Below are positions 37,570 through 47,714 of a DNA stretch of 64,000 bases, piece by piece. This DNA comes from Stratiolaelaps scimitus (lineage: Eukaryota; Arthropoda; Arachnida; Mesostigmata; Laelapidae). The notes under the pieces were generated by a model. The model was not told the DNA's origin and searched no databases. It saw only the letters and a list, made by a program, of their open reading frames with translations. The translations under genes were made by a program, and so were the position numbers. How positions within the stretch are numbered: the stretch's first letter is position 1; the number at the start of each line of letters is the position of its first letter. Where the stretch lies: the NCBI GenBank assembly GCA_019614645.1, contig JABWDB010000006.1, forward strand, positions 6,448,001-6,512,000. Direction: 5' to 3'.

Positions 37570-40500
37570 CCGCGTCTCTGAGATACGAACGGCGCACCAC
37601 TCCACCACCATTGTCAAGCGACGAGTGGTCCCTTGGCATGGAATAGCGGGCGACCAATGATACTAACGAATACGAATGTGAGCTTGACTCACGTGCTCAA
37701 TACGATGAATAGTCTGTGCGTCTTTCGCCAGATGCAAAAGAGAGGCCGGTGGAAACCTCTAAGGTCACTTGGTGGTTGGTCCAGCGAAATAGCGATTTGT
37801 CCGTAGTTCGAGAGTAATTATTTGACAAACGATACTGCTGCGTACTCTCCCTAGCCTCCTGTCAGCGGAAACTCCCGACCCCGCAGCACTGCAGATGTCA
37901 CAAGACTGCTCAAAGCTACGCAGGTTTATGACAGCGCTGCGATTAAGTCTTACGAATGACCGAACTCTACCAACTCGGCAATTAACACCTAGCTATTGTA
38001 CTGCTATTAAATAGCAGAAACCTGTGTAGATCTGTCGACAGATAGTTGAATTCATCCGACAATTTTGCAAAAGTGCTTAGAATGCCACAGTAGAGATATT
38101 AGTTTTCACCATTTTATTACTGCGTTCTAAGCAAACTAGCCCAAGAGCGCCGATGGGCGTTATAAATTATAAGGTCTTATTTTATCTAGTTGGATGCGTT
38201 CGCAAGTGAACGTTACTTTACCTCTCAACCTCTGACGTTAGCTGGTGAATGGATTACGAAAGTACTGCACATGTACAACGGTCTGCTGGCGGGCCAGAAA
38301 ATGTTATATGTTCCAATAATAATGTATAAAACGACGAAAGGCCAAACCCGGCCCGACTAGAAGATTACCTTAAAGTATCCACACGACGAAGTGGTCCATC
38401 GGTCGACAGCTGCCAAAAACTACAAGTTGCTTGGCCTCGGGACCGCTATCAGTCACTCCACCCGGAAGATTCCAGGGGAGGCGGGTTTCTGCTTTCAAAT
38501 ACCGGTTGGTCGCTTCAAAAGGAAAGAGCCTCCTCGGTGGTCCGGGAAGGTCACTCGATTCTTCTCCTGCTTGCCGGTCAGGGCAGGGCTATCATTTTGT
38601 AAGCCGAGATCAACCCGTGCTGTCTTTCAGCCAACGTACTGACATACCGGCAGCTAAGAAATACAGCCTTCCCTGCACACAACGGTCGAGGCTGAAAACG
38701 AGGAGTAGGAAATCTAACGCTTTGAGGAGGGGGGCATCCTGGTACGACGAAAATAAGGGACGCGTACAGGGGTAGAACGAAGCTAGGAGAAGGACGACAA
38801 TACAATGTTCCAAGCGATATCTTCTTCACATGTCGTTCGAACGTAGGGACACCGTGCACCTTTACGCATCGTCCGACCTAAGGTACAGGTATTGCACATT
38901 ACGTTTGACACGTCTACGCTGTGCAGCCCGTGTATATCATGCAAACATACACGTGAAATGGCTTCTCGCGACTTTTCCTGTAGCAGCGACTTTGTAATGG
39001 CCGGAATACAGTAGCTCTTCGTCCCCATAGCAGTCAGCGTACAAGAGTAGCGTTCACTGTAAACATAAAAAAAAACTGATCGCTGATCAATCAACTCTGT
39101 GTGAGAATGTCGATTGGCACAAGTATTGTCCGAGACACAGAGGAGTGTCCTATATTTAGTAGTGAGACGTTCAAGATGTTCCATTGCCCGTACAGGTGTG
39201 TCGGTACTCACTAGATGTTCAATGGTGATGGATATTAAAGATGGGATCATTAGGGGTTTATTAATGAGTGTATGATGTATTTGGGTTGCAATCGGACGTC
39301 CGCGTCAGATTACAGCCCCTCAACCCTAACCGATCTCGTCCAGTCTCAGCGAGAAACGTTGGTCTTTTCGGTGATAAAGTCAGCCGACAAGAACACACTC
39401 AACAAAGTCCATTTGGGCTGGGACGCATTCACTTTCCGTGGACGTTAGACATTGGCGGAGAATTTGCCTGAAAAAGTTTAGTTTACTACACATGGTTTAC
39501 GATTCATATGCAGATTTGAATAGCAGAATTCAATCAATTTGTGTAAATGGCTTCGTGATCGTCGACTTCAACATTACCCCAACACTTGAGAATAAGCCAT
39601 AAGCATAGCAACGACCACGCTCTTGCTTCCACTCCGAACAGAAACCAAGGGAGCTCATGATCGCAGCGCTTGGTAGGTTCTAAAAATGTTATTAGGTCTA
39701 AGAGCAGCAGCGCAAGTTCAGCTTTCGACTGCATTGTTTTCTAGAAGCAGGCCCTGATATATTGGTGATATATTGCTGATATCGATCCTATGTTTAATGC
39801 TCATCGCAATGAACCGTCGGTAGAGGGTTTAGTTCATTGAACTATACCAATAATGTGCGATTACTGTAACACAGTTGTACATTTAGAGGCTAACGCTTAA
39901 AACAGCAGCAAAAAAGGGCGCTTTGCTTATATTGCAAGCTAAAATATACTGTGAAACGAACGGATGGGAGGTAGTCCTGGTACAAAAAGTGTTCGGACAT
40001 ACAAGAACGCCACTCTAATTTTGGGGTACCGCCACAGTCTGCCGCGACCCGCCGTCCGTTGCTTAGTGAAGCGGTAACTACCCGATGGTGGGCAGCTGTC
40101 GGCTCCTGAGACGACGAGCACTTTCTGTTCTCGTTGCATCACGATTAAAATTGCGTTTTGTGCGGTAGATTAGCAATCTTATCGGACCAAGCAACAATTG
40201 CACTGAACAACTGCCGCGAAGATTCTGATTAGTAACCAGCGATGCCGCTGCCGGTGGACAGAGCAGCGGTTCCGGTAGACAGACCAGCCCCATTGCTGGT
40301 CGCTAACCATCGCTATATATATATATATACTCTGAAGTAAAAGTCAATATAACCTAGCAACTTACTGGGGCATGGGTAACACTCGCAAATATGACAATAG
40401 AGTCATAATCTGCAAGCGGCACAGAATAGGCAAAAGGGTCCAAGATTGAAGATTAAACGCCACGGGAATCGTCCCCCACGTTTCGGGTCCTTCAGCAAAT

Positions 40501-42704
40501 ACAATACAGGATCCATTCTCTGTAGAACTGTTCGTACAATTATGACCGGAGAGTTAATCGAAAAATCCATTATCAAGAAACGAGCATTGCAGTATTGGAA
40601 AAAGTGCCGCTATTGGCCATGTTCGCTCGCCTGCTTCTGGCGGATTAAATATAGTATTGAGCCAGAAATATTAGGGGCGCTGCTATCGTGGGCAGCTCTC
40701 CTAATGAGGCCGGTTTGTTTTTTTTTTAACTAAGCACCATCGGAAAGTAATTGGTTGCCAAACATACAACAGGAGTATTATCTCAACTGGTTTTTTCGTT
40801 CCTCATTTCCAATACATCCACAGACCCTGTGCCCGGCGCAACACGGCGGTTTGGCTCACTATTTGTTTTGATCCGAGATGTCTGTACAGTGATTTGTCGT
40901 CGATTGTGTCGAACAGGCGTTTATTCACGAAATTGCAGTGGTTTGTGATCAGATTTGAAAACGGTACACGTTGGCTCGACATGTAGCGTTGAGGAACCTT
41001 TTGGCAGGAAGTCACGACGATTGATTTTCTGGCCACCCCGAAGAGATATTACATTATCTATCTAATTCTTGATTGTTGACGTAGTAGAATTTTTAAAAAG
41101 TAAACTTGTGTCTCGTCACCGAACTCGGTTATCAATTCGGAAACTGCTATTGAAGACCGAAGACAGATCCGTACTCTGCATCCGATTTCGAGATTCGATT
41201 TCGAGATACCATTTCTGCTCTGTGGCGACATCATTGTGCTCTCGTTGAAAGTACATTTGATTCCGGCACGCCTTTCTATTCGTGAAGTTATTCTCAGCCT
41301 CAAATCAACTGTAGATTAATTTTCATCTACAAATCTATTATGGCATGTTCTGCCCACAATACAATTAATAAAAAAAGGAATAATATATATATATATATAT
41401 AGTTTGTTATACAAGAATGACCTCGTTTTCAACGTCACGTTGTACCATTGGACACCGTATGGACAGAGAAGAGCATATGACAAATGACAACCAAATAATG
41501 CTTTCCGAGTAGTAGTTTCATTAATACTAATCTTTCCGACACGAGCTACTGCTATTACGATCGGCAGCCGAATGACAGCGCGACATGATGCCATGGTTCT
41601 CCGCCACCAAGCCGAAAAAGCCGAAATGGCTGAGATGGTTGCAGTAGTGCAACGAGCGCATTAATGGCGAGAGACGGTAGAGAGCCGCAACGGCCCAGCC
41701 CCGTACCACGACATGATGATGGTTAGGGCATCTCTACTCATTAGTGCAATATGGTGATGGCGTGGCGTCGTTGAGTAACTTCTGATCCTTCTCCGCCGAT
41801 GGAACACACTGTTATTATACGCATCATCTCAATTTCTCTCTATCTCTCACTCGTTGCAACGGTCACACCACATCTCTCCTTGGTCGTATCCCTCAGTGGC
41901 GGCCATTTTATGACACTTTCGTGCACATCTCGCCAGGTGATCCCATTTCATATCGAATGGACCATCTAACGGGTGGCGTGCAATGTGCTGATGCCTATGT
42001 GTGGGTGGTATTGGTGTACAACTGAAAAAGCGAAGCCTAGCAGAGTAGCGTATGTTGTCAGATCGGATGCATGTCTCTGCCTCCCGCGATCCAGTTGTCG
42101 AGCCGCATACAGACGTACGCATAGTATAGTACATTTGAATGACTGAACGAACAGCAAACATAACGGCAGACCCATGGTACTAAATGGTTGCTGTGGAGTA
42201 CTTCGTTCTGGCTGGCTGAGGTGGAAGAGATGACTTGTATCGCGTACACTGATGGGCCAGCCCTTGGTTCGGAGCGCCATTAACTATGTAGCAGGTAAAT
42301 GTGAGAGAGTGTTGACAATAACGTTGTCAGGGATAAGAATATTGGCACCTAGGCTGTCATATATTATGTAATAGATGAACATTTGACAAAAGCGTCTACA
42401 GTGGTGTGTCGGCACAGATCCCGGAAGATAACAAATTCTCCGGGTCAGGATATTACATAAAGTGCTGAAACTACACATACACACGTAGAATAATGATCAG
42501 GCTGCGATTGTTGTCCATCTCGATAATGAATCTATTAAACAACACATTATTACTGAATGCAACCGTTGTATCGTATTGTTGTACCCGCCGGTTGAACGTG
42601 ATGGTCATCCTTAATTTAACTCTATAATGTTATCATGACATCGATTAATTGTAAAGTCTTCCTCAAGGGCCATATACTCGCCACAGCTCGCGTCATAGAG
42701 TACC
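37570..42704. other. Non-coding stretch
   Basis: No gene is assigned. A minus-strand 155-codon frame at 38783-39250 contains a faint GL…CX2CX2G…R pattern. Short (TA)n tracts lie near 40312-40330 and 41381-41401. GGTACAAAAAGTGTTCGG at about 39980 resembles a Tc1-type end but has no partner. Confidence 0.4.
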
Positions 42705-42709
42705 ATACG
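42705..42709. repeat. Target site duplication, left copy (ATACG)
   Basis: ATACG sits immediately before the LTR and is repeated immediately after the other LTR at 47710-47714. Five base pairs is within the usual 4-6 bp range for Ty3/gypsy integrases. Confidence 0.95.
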
Positions 42710-42880
42710 TGTTATTCGGGCATGCATGTAGTGAGTACGCAAGGGTCGAGCGACGACTGACTGACTGACTCTTTATTGTTGCTCTTGTGCTGTCGTCGGC
42801 TGTTACATGACCGAGAGTGAGGTGTCAATGAAGTGCGCCCTTCGCGCGCGTATTTGAATATGCACTTCAGTCTCTTGACA
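42710..42880 (-). repeat. 3' LTR of the gypsy element
   Basis: This 171-bp copy runs from TGTTATTCGG to CTCTTGACA on the plus strand. It matches 47539-47709 base for base except A at 42828, where the other copy has G. A GACTGACTGACTGACT run lies inside. The element reads leftward, so this is its downstream LTR. Confidence 0.98.
42772..42777 (-). promoter_or_regulatory. Poly(A) signal AATAAA in the 3' LTR
   Basis: TTTATT on the plus strand reads AATAAA on the element's strand, about two thirds of the way through the LTR. The same hexamer is at 47601-47606 in the 5' LTR. It probably directs 3'-end formation of the genomic transcript. Confidence 0.65.
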
Positions 42881-42893
42881 TCTCCCTTTCTTT
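42881..42893 (-). promoter_or_regulatory. Polypurine tract
   Basis: Read on the minus strand, AAAGAAAGGGAGA directly abuts the 3' LTR. This is the expected place and composition for the primer of plus-strand DNA synthesis. Confidence 0.9.
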
Positions 42894-43221
42894 ACAATTG
42901 TCATTTGACTAAAAGCGATGTATCGTCGATGAGCTCAGATCGAGTGTATTGTACTTTACACAATTTTGTACTAATTAACTATAATTTGTACGTGCGGTCT
43001 TGTACGTACTCTACTAGGTTTCCGTGGCTACTTTGTACCAAAGCCACTTTTCTTTCTCTCTAGTACTAACTATGACTCTTGTTGATTATCTGGAATGTCA
43101 ATGCTCTTCGACGTTTTACCATTATTATTATAATTATATTTACATCAATCGTGCCATTATTATGGTACTTATTTATATTGATCTTACCATTCTATTATGA
43201 TTATTGTACATTGGGTGAGCG

Positions 43222-46200
43222 TTACATTTGTTTGTACGTCCTTGTTCTTAAATTTCTCTTCTGCTTGTCTGTGTTGTTTTTTTGGCGCTCTGAGACTCCA
43301 GTTGTCGTTTGTCGCGCCGGGAAAGCATTCAACGAGCGTGTCGTTGTGTTGGCTGTCGGTGCGCTTGTTCGATGTCTCCGTGGTTCGGCCGGCCCGTCTG
43401 TATCTGCCTCGGTTGAGATCGCTGGTGTCTCTATTGCAGGTGTGTTCTGCGAATTCCCAAGCGAAGTGTTAGTTTGAATTTTTCTAGCGCTCGCTGGGGA
43501 AGGGATTACAAATAGGTGTCTCCTATTTCTTATTATTTCGTTTCCACTACTGGTGCTTATTTTGTATGTGCGCGGCCTGATCAACCCTATACAACGGCCG
43601 ATGGTCCACTCGTGTGAGAGGTCTGTTGGTTGAATTCGAACCCACTGTCCTGGCGATATGGGACGTAGTTCTCTTGCTCCCTTATTATAAGACTGTTGCG
43701 CTGCTTTTTGGCGAGATTCGATTATTTCTTCAACCTGCTTTCTATTTGATGTACGTAGCTTGTTTGTGGGGACAGGTAGCAGTGTGGCGGGGATCCGGCC
43801 AAAGAGCTTTTGAGCTGGAGAAGGCGCATCTGATTGTTCCGTTGCCCTCCATTCCAGTAATGCTATGTGTATATCCTCCCTACTCGCCTCAGTTTTCTTT
43901 ACAAGACGTTTGGCTATCTTTACCGCGCTTTCCGCTTTGCCATTAGATTGATGGTAATGTGGTGCACTTGATGCGTGTCTGACCTGCCAATTTTTGCAGA
44001 ATGCCTGAAAGTCTTTGGCCATGTATCTGGGATCTGAGTCTGTGTGGAATTCGCTCGGCCTACCATGCCTGGCGAAGTGTGCGCTTGTCTTCTTAATTAT
44101 TTCAGCTGTTGTCGTGTTTCTTCCGAGTTCATCTAACTCGAAAAAATCACTATAACTATCAACTGTTACCAGATAGTATTTGTCTGCCCACATAAAGATG
44201 TCTTGGTGGACCACTTCCCACGGACGTTGTGGTATTGGCTTATTTGCCAATGGTTCAGATCGTTGTTTCGCTCGGTAGGTCTGGCAAGCGGTGCATCTGT
44301 CATTCAAATATTTGAGATCCTCTTTGATTCGAGGCCAGTATATCGTGTTTCTTACACGACGGCACATGGCGTCGTACGCTAGATGAGATTTGTGTGAGCG
44401 ACGTAGGAATTCGGCTCTGAGGCTGGGCGGGACTATTATAGCAGACCCTCGATAGACTACACCCTGGTCTACGACTAGCTCATCTCGAATGTTCCAAAAT
44501 GGGAGAAGTTCGGGGTGTACGTCTTTTTCCCTTCTTGGCCATCCCTTCTGGATAGCTTGAGTGAGTCTCTGCATCTCTGAGCTCTCAATTGTTTCGATTT
44601 TTACTTGATCCATTAGTGGGTCCGAGACGCGATTGTATAAGCGTTGTTGTATATCTTCAAGCTCTATTCTCCATATTGTGTTGTGCGACGTGTTTGTTTG
44701 TATGGGATATCGGCTTAGGAGATCGGCTATTAAATTTGTTTTACCTGGTATGTACGTTACTGTCAGGTCATATTTCATGAGTTCAAGGCGCATGCGCTGT
44801 AGGCGTTTGGGGCAGGAGTCCAGTGGTTTTGAGAATATACTCTCTAGTGGCTTATGATCTGTGTGTATTGTCACGTTACTCATTGCGTATATATAGTTTT
44901 CGAATTTCTTACATGTCGTGAGGATGGCTAGACATTCTTTCTCTATAACGGCGTAATTTTTTTCTGTTGAGCTTAATGAGTGGGATGTGTATGCGACTGG
45001 TCTGCCCTCCTGTATCAGTACGCCACCTACGCCGTATTCACTTGCGTCAGTTTGTATAACTACTGGTTTGTTTTTATCGAAGTATGTTAGTGTGGGAGCT
45101 TTGACGAGCTGTTTCTTAATTGCTTCGAATGATTCCTGTTGTTGGCTTTGCCACTTGAATTGGTATTGTTTCTGTGTGAGGCGGCGCAGGGGTTCGGTAA
45201 GTTCCGTTAGATTGGGTATGAAGGGCAACATGTAGTTAACACAGCCTAAAAGACTCATGACGCCCTTTACGTCTTTGGGTGGTGGCATTTCTATGATGGC
45301 CTTGATTTTTTCCGGGTCCACCTTCAGACCTTCCCTGCTTATGATGTGACCCATGAATTTTACTTCTGGTACTCCTAAACGAAGTTTGCTCTTGTTAAAA
45401 CGTAACCCTACATTCCGCGCCCGCTCGAACAAAGCCTGCAGGTTTCTATGGTGATCCTCTATGGCTTCTTCCGTAGTTGCGCCTTCCCCCCATACAATTG
45501 TGTCGTCGGCTACAACTGCAGCATTTCTTAGGCCATCGTATGCCTGCATTTGGCGGCGTTGGTATTCTTCGGGGGCCGATGATATTCCTTGTGGTACTCT
45601 ACAATACTGGTAACGCCCTATCGGGGTCCAAAACGTAGTGTAGTCTCGACTTTCGGGACTCAATGTCATTTGGTAAAAGCCGTCTCTGGCATCAAGTACG
45701 GAGAATATTTTGGCATTGCTAAGGCGGTGAAGGGTGTCATTAAGTGTTGGCATAGGGTACCTAGGTCTTAAAATAGCTTTGTTTAATGCGTGTGGGTCTA
45801 GTACGATTCTCAACTTACGGCCAGGTCTGTGCACGGCGACGAGGTTAGAAACCCATTCAGTTGGGTGGTTGACTTTCTGGATCACTTGCATCCTTTCCAG
45901 CTCCCTGACTCGCTCTACGATGGCTTCTGTTACTGCGACTGGGGGTGTTCGTGGCGGCTGCTGTATTGGTCTCGCTCCCTCTTTGACGTAGATCTTGACT
46001 GGCTGGGGCAGCTGGCCTAGGCCTTCGAATATATCCTTGTAATCTTCGATGAGTGTCTCTAGGCGGTCCTTGTCTTGGGCTATTATTGTGTTCACGCTCT
46101 CGACTTTGCTGGATACTTTGATCAGCTCTAGGTCGAGGCAGGTGTTTGCTGATAGTAGCGTTTCCACCTCGTTATCAACTATTTGAAATGTTGTGCATCG

Positions 46201-47379
46201 TTTCACGGTATCTGTACTGACCTTTAACGTCGTAGATCCCATAGTCACCGTTCGTGAATTGTCGTACATTTTAAGGAGTGTGCGGTCCTCGCGGTCAATG
46301 CGTAGCCCTTTCAGTTTGCTTCGGATGGCGAGGTATGTGCTCAGGCCCATGACGTTGCATGTAGCCCCGGTGTCTAACAGGGCCCGCAGTTGTGCACCTC
46401 CTTTCTCACCTACTTTCAGACTGACGTAGAATTTTCTTTTTGGGTTGTTGCCAACGGTTTCGGTTTGAAATGTTTCGTCGGACTCCGTTTCGTCAAATTC
46501 TCCTTCTGGATCTTCCTGTATGACCCGCACCGTGTGTCCTTGCCTGTCTTTTGACCTGCACGCTCGGGCATAGTGATTCTTTTTGCCGCACGCGGCACAC
46601 GTTTGCCCGATGGCAGGGCATTGTTTAGGGGCGTGTACACTACCACAGCTTCGGCATTGTCTCCTGTTGTGTATTTGTGGTCCGCGGGGCTCCCTTGTAT
46701 CTCGCGCTTGTATGCGCGCCTTGTATCCGCTTTTGCGCAACACGTTGACGTCTTCTGAAGTATTTTCAAAAGGTCGGCGGATACCTTGTCGATCCCTTTC
46801 TATTGTTTGAATCGCTCTCTCGTTATCTTCATAAGTTTCTAGTGTGCGCATCACCACTTCCATCGTCAGTGTTTTGTGGTCCGTTTCTCGAAATAGGGCT
46901 TCTCTGGCGACAGCGAGACGGGTGCCCAGGATCAACTTATCCCTAAGCATTTCTTTTTCGTGGCCTTCATACACACACCGTTTTGCGAGTTGTGCCATTC
47001 GCTCTCTGTATTCCTTGACAGTCTCGGCGTCCCCTTGAGTCGCTCGCTGAAAAAGATACCTTTGGAATATTACATTCCGATGACTCTTGTACCTTTCCGA
47101 TAGGGCTTTGATGAGTGCCTTCAGCGATGGACATGGTTCCTCACCCGTTGGATCTGTCATGTCATTCTGTACTCGGGTTACCTCGAGACCATTCAGGAAG
47201 AGCCGATGTTCGTCTCCGATCACTGATCTGAAGTGTGCAAGCTGTCTGCGGGGACTAAGCTTGTACACGTCGTTTAGTAGAGCATAGTCGGTCCATGCGT
47301 CGAGGAAGATTGTCCAGTTTTCCGCGCGATCGCCTTCATTGCTCATGGGCCGGGGGATCATATTTCTCTGCGAAATCAT
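43222..47379 (-). CDS. Gag-Pol polyprotein of the gypsy element
   Basis: One uninterrupted frame encodes capsid, protease, reverse transcriptase, RNase H and integrase, the set needed for copying RNA to DNA and inserting it. The open frame begins at 47403 right after an in-frame TAA. The first ATG is at 47379, giving 1,385 residues. Numbered from that ATG: Gag-like region 1-240; zinc knuckles CX2CX3HX4C (242-254) and CX2CX4HX4C (261-274); protease DTGA at D336; RT with D563 and a VADD box (D625, D626); RNase H D778, E815, D841; integrase zinc finger H996, H999, C1029, C1032; DD35E triad D1060, D1114, E1150; then a GPY/F-like C-terminal region. There is no chromodomain, env or gag/pol frameshift. 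The V for Y/F in the RT box is unusual. All other catalytic residues are present, so it looks capable of coding. Confidence 0.97.
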   Translation of the reverse strand: MISQRNMIPRPMSNEGDRAENWTIFLDAWTDYALLNDVYKLSPRRQLAHFRSVIGDEHRLFLNGLEVTRVQNDMTDPTGEEPCPSLKALIKALSERYKSHRNVIFQRYLFQRATQGDAETVKEYRERMAQLAKRCVYEGHEKEMLRDKLILGTRLAVAREALFRETDHKTLTMEVVMRTLETYEDNERAIQTIERDRQGIRRPFENTSEDVNVLRKSGYKARIQARDTREPRGPQIHNRRQCRSCGSVHAPKQCPAIGQTCAACGKKNHYARACRSKDRQGHTVRVIQEDPEGEFDETESDETFQTETVGNNPKRKFYVSLKVGEKGGAQLRALLDTGATCNVMGLSTYLAIRSKLKGLRIDREDRTLLKMYDNSRTVTMGSTTLKVSTDTVKRCTTFQIVDNEVETLLSANTCLDLELIKVSSKVESVNTIIAQDKDRLETLIEDYKDIFEGLGQLPQPVKIYVKEGARPIQQPPRTPPVAVTEAIVERVRELERMQVIQKVNHPTEWVSNLVAVHRPGRKLRIVLDPHALNKAILRPRYPMPTLNDTLHRLSNAKIFSVLDARDGFYQMTLSPESRDYTTFWTPIGRYQYCRVPQGISSAPEEYQRRQMQAYDGLRNAAVVADDTIVWGEGATTEEAIEDHHRNLQALFERARNVGLRFNKSKLRLGVPEVKFMGHIISREGLKVDPEKIKAIIEMPPPKDVKGVMSLLGCVNYMLPFIPNLTELTEPLRRLTQKQYQFKWQSQQQESFEAIKKQLVKAPTLTYFDKNKPVVIQTDASEYGVGGVLIQEGRPVAYTSHSLSSTEKNYAVIEKECLAILTTCKKFENYIYAMSNVTIHTDHKPLESIFSKPLDSCPKRLQRMRLELMKYDLTVTYIPGKTNLIADLLSRYPIQTNTSHNTIWRIELEDIQQRLYNRVSDPLMDQVKIETIESSEMQRLTQAIQKGWPRREKDVHPELLPFWNIRDELVVDQGVVYRGSAIIVPPSLRAEFLRRSHKSHLAYDAMCRRVRNTIYWPRIKEDLKYLNDRCTACQTYRAKQRSEPLANKPIPQRPWEVVHQDIFMWADKYYLVTVDSYSDFFELDELGRNTTTAEIIKKTSAHFARHGRPSEFHTDSDPRYMAKDFQAFCKNWQVRHASSAPHYHQSNGKAESAVKIAKRLVKKTEASREDIHIALLEWRATEQSDAPSPAQKLFGRIPATLLPVPTNKLRTSNRKQVEEIIESRQKAAQQSYNKGARELRPISPGQWVRIQPTDLSHEWTIGRCIGLIRPRTYKISTSSGNEIIRNRRHLFVIPSPASARKIQTNTSLGNSQNTPAIETPAISTEADTDGPAEPRRHRTSAPTANTTTRSLNAFPARQTTTGVSERQKNNTDKQKRNLRTRTYKQM

Positions 47380-47520
47380 TTTGTCTCGTGTCACTTTTGC
47401 CACTTACTTGTCTTTCACTCCTGGATTTCTGGCTTGACGGGGTATGTGGTTTCAAGAACCTCTTCTTTTCCGCTGTCGGGGACCTTCTTCCGTCACTTCA
47501 TCAGTTCTTTGGTGGCTTCG

Positions 47521-47538
47521 TCACTGTCGGCTGCGCCA
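47521..47538 (-). promoter_or_regulatory. Primer binding site (tRNA-Ser-like)
   Basis: On the minus strand the sequence directly after the 5' LTR is TGGCGCAGCCGACAGTGA. It begins with TGG, the complement of a tRNA CCA tail, with no spacer. From memory, the first 15 bases fit the 3' end of a serine tRNA with a GCAGCCG acceptor stem, the primer type also used by Drosophila 17.6/297-like elements. Matching it to the host tRNA set would settle the isoacceptor. Confidence 0.8.
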
Positions 47539-47709
47539 TGTTATTCGGGCATGCATGTAGTGAGTACGCAAGGGTCGAGCGACGACTGACTGACTGACTC
47601 TTTATTGTTGCTCTTGTGCTGTCGTCGGCTGTTACATGACCGAGAGTGAGGTGTCAGTGAAGTGCGCCCTTCGCGCGCGTATTTGAATATGCACTTCAGT
47701 CTCTTGACA
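47539..47709 (-). repeat. 5' LTR of the gypsy element
   Basis: This is the upstream LTR in the element's direction, 171 bp, with TG...CA ends. It is short for a gypsy LTR and should carry promoter and start site. On the minus strand it has only a weak TATA-like CATATTCAAATA near its beginning, then a GC-rich CGCGCGCG-type stretch, then AATAAA. Confidence 0.98.
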
Positions 47710-47714
47710 ATACG
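47710..47714. repeat. Target site duplication, right copy (ATACG)
   Basis: This is a perfect match to 42705-42709. The unmutated pair supports a single simple insertion and rules out the two LTRs coming from different elements by recombination. Confidence 0.95.

Larger units (their letters stand above)
42710..47709 (-). mobile_element. Complete Ty3/gypsy LTR retrotransposon
   Basis: This is a full-length element on the minus strand. Two 171-bp LTRs bound it, each starting TG and ending CA in either reading. ATACG flanks it directly on both sides (42705-42709 and 47710-47714), a 5-bp target duplication. Order in the element's own direction is 5' LTR, primer binding site touching the LTR, a leader of about 140 bp, one Gag-Pol frame, a 3' untranslated stretch of about 330 bp rich in A/T, polypurine tract and 3' LTR. 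The LTRs differ at a single base (42828 A against 47657 G), so insertion is recent by the usual LTR-divergence argument. RNase H before integrase, with no env frame, places it in Ty3/gypsy (Metaviridae). The integrase zinc finger and C-terminus look like the group often annotated as K02A2.6-like; that sub-family call is inference. Confidence 0.98.

Noticed and set aside
39969..40010. GGTACAAAAAGTGTTCGGACA, like a Tc1 terminal repeat
   Set aside because: No inverted partner within 2 kb on either side and no Tc1 transposase fragments nearby.
43614..47287. Many plus-strand open frames of 60-110 codons
   Set aside because: All are shadows of the minus-strand Gag-Pol frame.
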